From contig JARIDO010000035.1 in NCBI GenBank assembly GCA_029263895.1, positions 1 to 64,000 on the forward strand: a stretch of DNA of 64,000 nt, read 5' to 3'. The translations under genes and the position numbers were made by a program. The notes under the pieces are model-generated. The model worked only from the letters and a program-made list of their open reading frames with translations. It was not told where the DNA came from and made no database searches. This document shows positions 61,038 through 64,000 of this stretch, in pieces (positions within the stretch are counted from its first letter, which is position 1; every line of letters starts with the position of its first letter). The stretch is from Sporosarcina sp. Its GTDB lineage: Bacteria > Bacillota > Bacilli > Bacillales_A > Planococcaceae.

Positions 61038-61066
61038 TGAAAAAAGAGCACGCAAAGTGCTCTTAA
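61038..61066 (-). terminator. Terminator after the YjcZ microprotein gene
   Basis: On the minus strand AAGAGCAC pairs with GTGCTCTT around a five-base loop and is followed by TTTT. Confidence 0.8.
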
Positions 61067-61096
61067 AATAGAGAGGTATCTAATCACGATTCGGGT

Positions 61097-61198
61097 TTAG
61101 TAAAGAAAACTTGCTCCGATAATGATTAACAGGATAAAAAGTACAACTATCAAGGCGAAGGAATTACCGCTACCTCCGTAATATTCACGTCCCATCAT
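61097..61198 (-). CDS. YjcZ family sporulation microprotein
   Basis: This 33-residue peptide, MMGREYYGGSGNSFALIVVL followed by FILLIIIGASFLY, is a plain YjcZ family member: a short glycine- and tyrosine-rich head, then one membrane helix. The family includes several B. subtilis proteins linked to sporulation, without a defined role. The frame was found by eye on the minus strand. Its ATG follows AAGGTGG, and CATAGGTTA at 61217-61225 would be a sigma-K-like -10. A terminator lies downstream. Confidence 0.85.
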   Translation of the reverse strand: MMGREYYGGSGNSFALIVVLFILLIIIGASFLY

Positions 61199-61216
61199 AT
61201 ACCACCACCTTCTACT

Positions 61217-61225
61217 TAACCTATG
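61217..61225 (-). promoter_or_regulatory. Sigma-K-like -10 for the YjcZ gene
   Basis: On the minus strand this reads CATAGGTTA, fitting the CATANNNTA -10 of mother-cell sigma-K. An AC pair occurs about 18 bases upstream. The predicted leader is only about 12 bases. Confidence 0.4.
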
Positions 61226-61298
61226 CAAAAGAATTAAAGTTAAGTGGGGGAATGCCCCGTAGTTACATGTGAATTATCCTTGGAATAGGCTATAGGAC

Positions 61299-61328
61299 TT
61301 GTGTAACGTTACGAAAGTTATATATGAT
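61299..61328 (+). promoter_or_regulatory. Candidate LCP promoter with overlapping palindrome
   Basis: TTGTGT (61299-61304) and TATGAT (61323-61328) are spaced by 18 bases. The perfect ten-base palindrome GTAACGTTAC (61303-61312) overlaps the -35 and may be an operator. Confidence 0.45.
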
Positions 61329-61417
61329 AAGAAGTAGAATGACAAATATGCAACATGAATCCTATTCATTCGTCCTATAAGTCATCATAAGAACAGTAAT
61401 TTTGGAGGAAATATACA

Positions 61418-62377
61418 ATGGATGAACAATATGAAGGTACTGTACCAAGAAGAAGACGTAAAAGAAAATTACGATTGGGAAGAGTGTTATTTACGATTAC
61501 AATGCTCCTTTTTCTAGCTATCGGATTTTATACGTATGTACAATACAACTCTGGAAAGTCGTTAGCAAATGAAAATACAATCAAACCCGGTTCTTTTACA
61601 GGGGATGCAGTTGACCCACGTTACGCTTCGGTCGAAAACTACCTGTTGTTAGGAGTAGATGACGACGGAAGTGGGAAGTCCAGAACGGATACAATGATGG
61701 TTCTATCCTGGAATAAAAGTGCAGGTACTATGAAAATCGTATCGTTTATGCGTGATATTTATGCTGATATACCTGGTTATAAGTCTTATAAACTGAATAC
61801 TGCTTATTACTTAAATGGCGTACAACTCATCAAAGATACATTAACAGGAATGTTTGGCATCCCGATACATCATTATGCAATTTTAGACTTTGAAAATTTC
61901 GAATCAATTGTTGACATTGCATTTCCGAAAGGTGTAGAAATAGATGTCAAAAAAGAAATGTCTGAGAATATCGATGTAACATTAATGCCTGGAAAGAAAC
62001 AATTATCGGGTAAAGAATTGCTTGGATATGCACGGTTTCGTGCAGATAGTGAAGGGGACTTCGGCCGTGTTGCTCGACAACAAGAAGTTATGTCAGCTAT
62101 TAAAGCAGAAATATCCAATCCAAGTATTCTTTTTAGAGCACCAAAAGTTGTAGGTGCACTATCTGGTTACATGAAGTCAGATTTATCCTCTAAAGATGAA
62201 CTATCTCGTGCACTTTCTTTTTTAATGAAAAAAGGTGCTTCAGTTGAATCGTTAACAATACCTATCGAGAACAGCTACTCATTTAAATCGTATAAAGGCG
62301 TAGGAGATGTAATTGAATTGGATGTTGATAAAAACCAACAAGCAATTATGCAGTTCCTAGGGATGCAAATTGACTAA
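61418..62377 (+). CDS. LytR-CpsA-Psr (LCP) family cell-wall ligase
   Basis: LCP enzymes attach undecaprenyl-linked wall teichoic acid or other glycopolymers to peptidoglycan. A basic N-terminal tail and one membrane anchor (about residues 25-43) precede the catalytic domain (about 65-250). The conserved phosphate- and Mg-binding residues are visible: DTMMVLSWN, SFMRDIYADI, KLNTAYYL and RADSEGDFGRVARQQEV. The 319-residue length is usual. The ATG follows TTGGAGGAA. The gene ends 28 bases before the following permease gene. Which glycopolymer it handles cannot be read. Confidence 0.93.
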   Translation: MDEQYEGTVPRRRRKRKLRLGRVLFTITMLLFLAIGFYTYVQYNSGKSLANENTIKPGSFTGDAVDPRYASVENYLLLGVDDDGSGKSRTDTMMVLSWNKSAGTMKIVSFMRDIYADIPGYKSYKLNTAYYLNGVQLIKDTLTGMFGIPIHHYAILDFENFESIVDIAFPKGVEIDVKKEMSENIDVTLMPGKKQLSGKELLGYARFRADSEGDFGRVARQQEVMSAIKAEISNPSILFRAPKVVGALSGYMKSDLSSKDELSRALSFLMKKGASVESLTIPIENSYSFKSYKGVGDVIELDVDKNQQAIMQFLGMQID

Positions 62378-62405
62378 ACATGTCATTGGAAAGAAAGGGA
62401 TTACA

Positions 62406-63623
62406 ATGAATTTTAACGAAGATAAAGTTGTTGGAAATCAAATTAATCCAACGGAACACTCAAAACGTCAGTTTAATATTATCCGCTTTTTAGGCGGTCG
62501 TAACACAATTTTTGTGCTGAGCTCAATTCTACTAATTGGATTAATAATTCTTGTATTTGACCATGTTTCATTTGTTTTCTATCCAATTACCGTATTCTTT
62601 TCTACAGTCGTTTTACCGATTCTTTTAGCAACAATCGCTTATTATTTATTGAGACCCATATTACGAATGCTTGAGCGTATGAAAATCCCACGTATATGGG
62701 GCATCGTAATCATATTTTTAGGTTCTATCGGATTGCTTACTCTTTTAATTTTTCTTGTCTTCCCATTTTTACAAATACAATTTAAGAATTTAATAGAAGA
62801 GTTCCCAAGTTATTTTAGTGAACTTGTCATTACAATAGATAATTTCTTTAGACACTCTATCTTTTCATCTTATTACAAGGAATTAGATGTGAATGCACTA
62901 TCTTTAATCGATACAGCGCCTGCAAACATTGGGAAGTTTTTAACCGATATGCTTGGAGGTATTGCAAATGGTATTTCTTCTTTTGTTTCTGCTTTAACGG
63001 GAATTGTTTTAGCGATCGTAACCGTTCCTTTTATCCTTTTTTATCTTTTGAAAGACGGAGAGAAACTGCCTAAATTAATCATCAAAATGTTGCCGCCACG
63101 TATGAGAAACGATGCGGAAATCATCTTTAAAAACGCGGATCATCAAATTAGTTCATACATACAAGGACAAATATTAGTAGCCATTTGCATTGGCATTATG
63201 GTATCTATTGGTTTTCTCATTATTGGCATGAAGTATGCTTTGTTATTAGGTGTTTTGGCAATGTTTACGAGTGTTGTTCCATATTTAGGTCCTTTAATCG
63301 CAATTACACCTGCGGTCATTATTGCGATTGTCACATCACCATTCATGCTTTTGAAATTGGCGGCAGTATGGACTATTGTACAATTAATTGACGGTAAATT
63401 TATTTCGCCTCAAATCATGGGGAAATCTTTAAAAATCCATCCAATTACCATTATCTTTGTTTTATTAACTTCAGGATCATTATTTGGAGTTCCAGGTGTC
63501 ATAATCGGGATACCAGCATATGCCGTTTTAAAAGTGATCATCACTCATTTATTCAAACTGTTTACATTGCGGTATAATAAGTATGTAGCAGATGATGAAA
63601 ACAAATATGAGTTAGTAGAATGA
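62406..63623 (+). CDS. AI-2E (PerM/YdjX-like) family membrane transporter
   Basis: This is a polytopic membrane protein of 405 residues. About seven or eight membrane segments are visible, with the family features FPFLQIQFKNL, PFILFYLLKDGE and GKFISPQIMGKSLKIHPI near the C-terminal half. The AI-2E family was named for E. coli TqsA, but members have diverse functions, including ion transport, so the substrate is not given. The ATG at 62406 follows AAAGGG; an upstream TTG at 62370 overlaps the LCP gene. It is probably cotranscribed with the LCP gene. Confidence 0.9.
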   Translation: MNFNEDKVVGNQINPTEHSKRQFNIIRFLGGRNTIFVLSSILLIGLIILVFDHVSFVFYPITVFFSTVVLPILLATIAYYLLRPILRMLERMKIPRIWGIVIIFLGSIGLLTLLIFLVFPFLQIQFKNLIEEFPSYFSELVITIDNFFRHSIFSSYYKELDVNALSLIDTAPANIGKFLTDMLGGIANGISSFVSALTGIVLAIVTVPFILFYLLKDGEKLPKLIIKMLPPRMRNDAEIIFKNADHQISSYIQGQILVAICIGIMVSIGFLIIGMKYALLLGVLAMFTSVVPYLGPLIAITPAVIIAIVTSPFMLLKLAAVWTIVQLIDGKFISPQIMGKSLKIHPITIIFVLLTSGSLFGVPGVIIGIPAYAVLKVIITHLFKLFTLRYNKYVADDENKYELVE

Positions 63624-63648
63624 AACTAAAGAATAGGGGAGAAAGAAG

Positions 63649-64000
63649 ATGCTAAAGCAATTTCTGTCAAGTATAGGCTATGGTTCTATGAAGGTAGAAA
63701 CAATCATTGGTTCACCAGCAATCGCTTTTGGTGAAAATCTAAATGGTACAGTCTACATCGATGGAGGAGATAGTGAACAACTAGTTGACTATATTGAAAT
63801 TGAATTAATTAAAAGGACGACTGAAGAGCGAGAGGACAGCGATTTTAATACACATGACAAATTCATCACAAAACAATCGTTGGAAATGGTAAGTACTGTG
63901 AAGTCAAAAGAAACGCATATGATTCCTTTTGAACTCGTTCCGGATGAGAGATGGGAAACACAGTCGGATAAAGAAAAACTGATTTTGAGAACAACGGTTT
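63649..64000 (+). CDS. spo0M: Sporulation-control protein Spo0M, 5' part
   Basis: The window ends within this gene; 117 codons are present. The start MLKQFLSSIGYGSMKVETII, split as MLKQFLSSIG and YGSMKVETII, and the arrestin-like fold with GTVYIDGGDSEQLVDYIEIEL mark the SpoOM family, a modulator of entry into sporulation. Its ATG at 63649 follows AGGGGA. In B. subtilis spo0M is about 258 residues, so roughly half is missing. The gene supports the view that this organism forms endospores. Confidence 0.92.
   Translation, partial: MLKQFLSSIGYGSMKVETIIGSPAIAFGENLNGTVYIDGGDSEQLVDYIEIELIKRTTEEREDSDFNTHDKFITKQSLEMVSTVKSKETHMIPFELVPDERWETQSDKEKLILRTTV

Noticed and set aside
1..64000. tRNA and rRNA genes, classical riboswitches, T-boxes, prophage or defence islands
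   Set aside because: Scanning both strands by eye showed no cloverleaf set, no conserved riboswitch or T-box motif, no phage structural or integrase genes and no defence gene cluster. A covariance-model search could find a divergent RNA that I missed.

Overview
The window is chromosomal core DNA of a low-GC, endospore-forming Firmicute of the order Bacillales. The gene order from ponA and recU through mrfA/mrfB, gpsB, rnpB and the DinG-like helicase follows the Bacillus subtilis ypp/ypr/yps region. Later segments (cspD to ypgQ, brxA-ypiP-ypjP-thyA-dfrA, ypmR-ypmS-msrA-msrB-yozE, deoD-ctpA, odhAB-yojNO) are also syntenic blocks. An S. aureus-type MurG outside a cell-division cluster, a YjcZ microprotein and Spo0M suggest a Planococcaceae-like spore former (Sporosarcina, Psychrobacillus or Lysinibacillus type). 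The genus cannot be fixed from this sequence alone.

Layout. 1-430: decayed ISL3-family insertion sequence. 0.5-8.2 kb: cell-wall synthase PonA and RecU (minus), then YppE, the MrfA/MrfB DNA-repair pair and the division regulator GpsB (plus). 8.3-8.7 kb: RNase P RNA with its own promoter and terminator. 8.9-22 kb: rRNA methyltransferase, DinG-like helicase, M32 carboxypeptidase, a lone CheX-like protein, the two-headed dynamin DynA, a rhodanese, a phosphoesterase, an RNase H-like protein, a cold-shock protein, YpgQ and a YbhN-type membrane protein. 22-28 kb: NiaR, a DinB-like protein, MarR, proline dehydrogenase and a DtpT peptide transporter behind a CodY-like box, with gene-poor AT-rich stretches between them. 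28-36 kb: YfmR ABC-F factor, CvfC, a CwlC-like amidase, BrxA/YpiP, YpjP and the thyA-dfrA-plsC run. 37-46 kb: a DegV protein, the YpmR/YpmS/MsrA/MsrB/YozE run, DeoD, CtpA, a COG0523 GTPase, a CAP-domain protein with proline-rich repeats, and MurG. 47-54 kb: the OdhA/OdhB TCA enzyme pair followed by the YojN (MoxR ATPase) and YojO (VWA) pair. 54-64 kb: the XpaC-YaaN pair behind a textbook sigma-W-type promoter, a DUF1033 protein, a cold-shock gene with a strongly structured leader, a YkpA ABC-F, an MFS transporter, a second MsrA, a YjcZ microprotein, an LCP ligase, an AI-2E family permease and the start of Spo0M.

Most genes have clear orthologues, and I see no phage, CRISPR array, defence island or biosynthetic cluster. 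The less ordinary content is small-scale: a 25-residue membrane microprotein with a strong ribosome binding site, a structured cold-shock leader, candidate sigma-W, CodY and sigma-K control sites, a possible ATA or ATT start codon, and two gene pairs of unknown mechanism (YojN/YojO and XpaC/YaaN).
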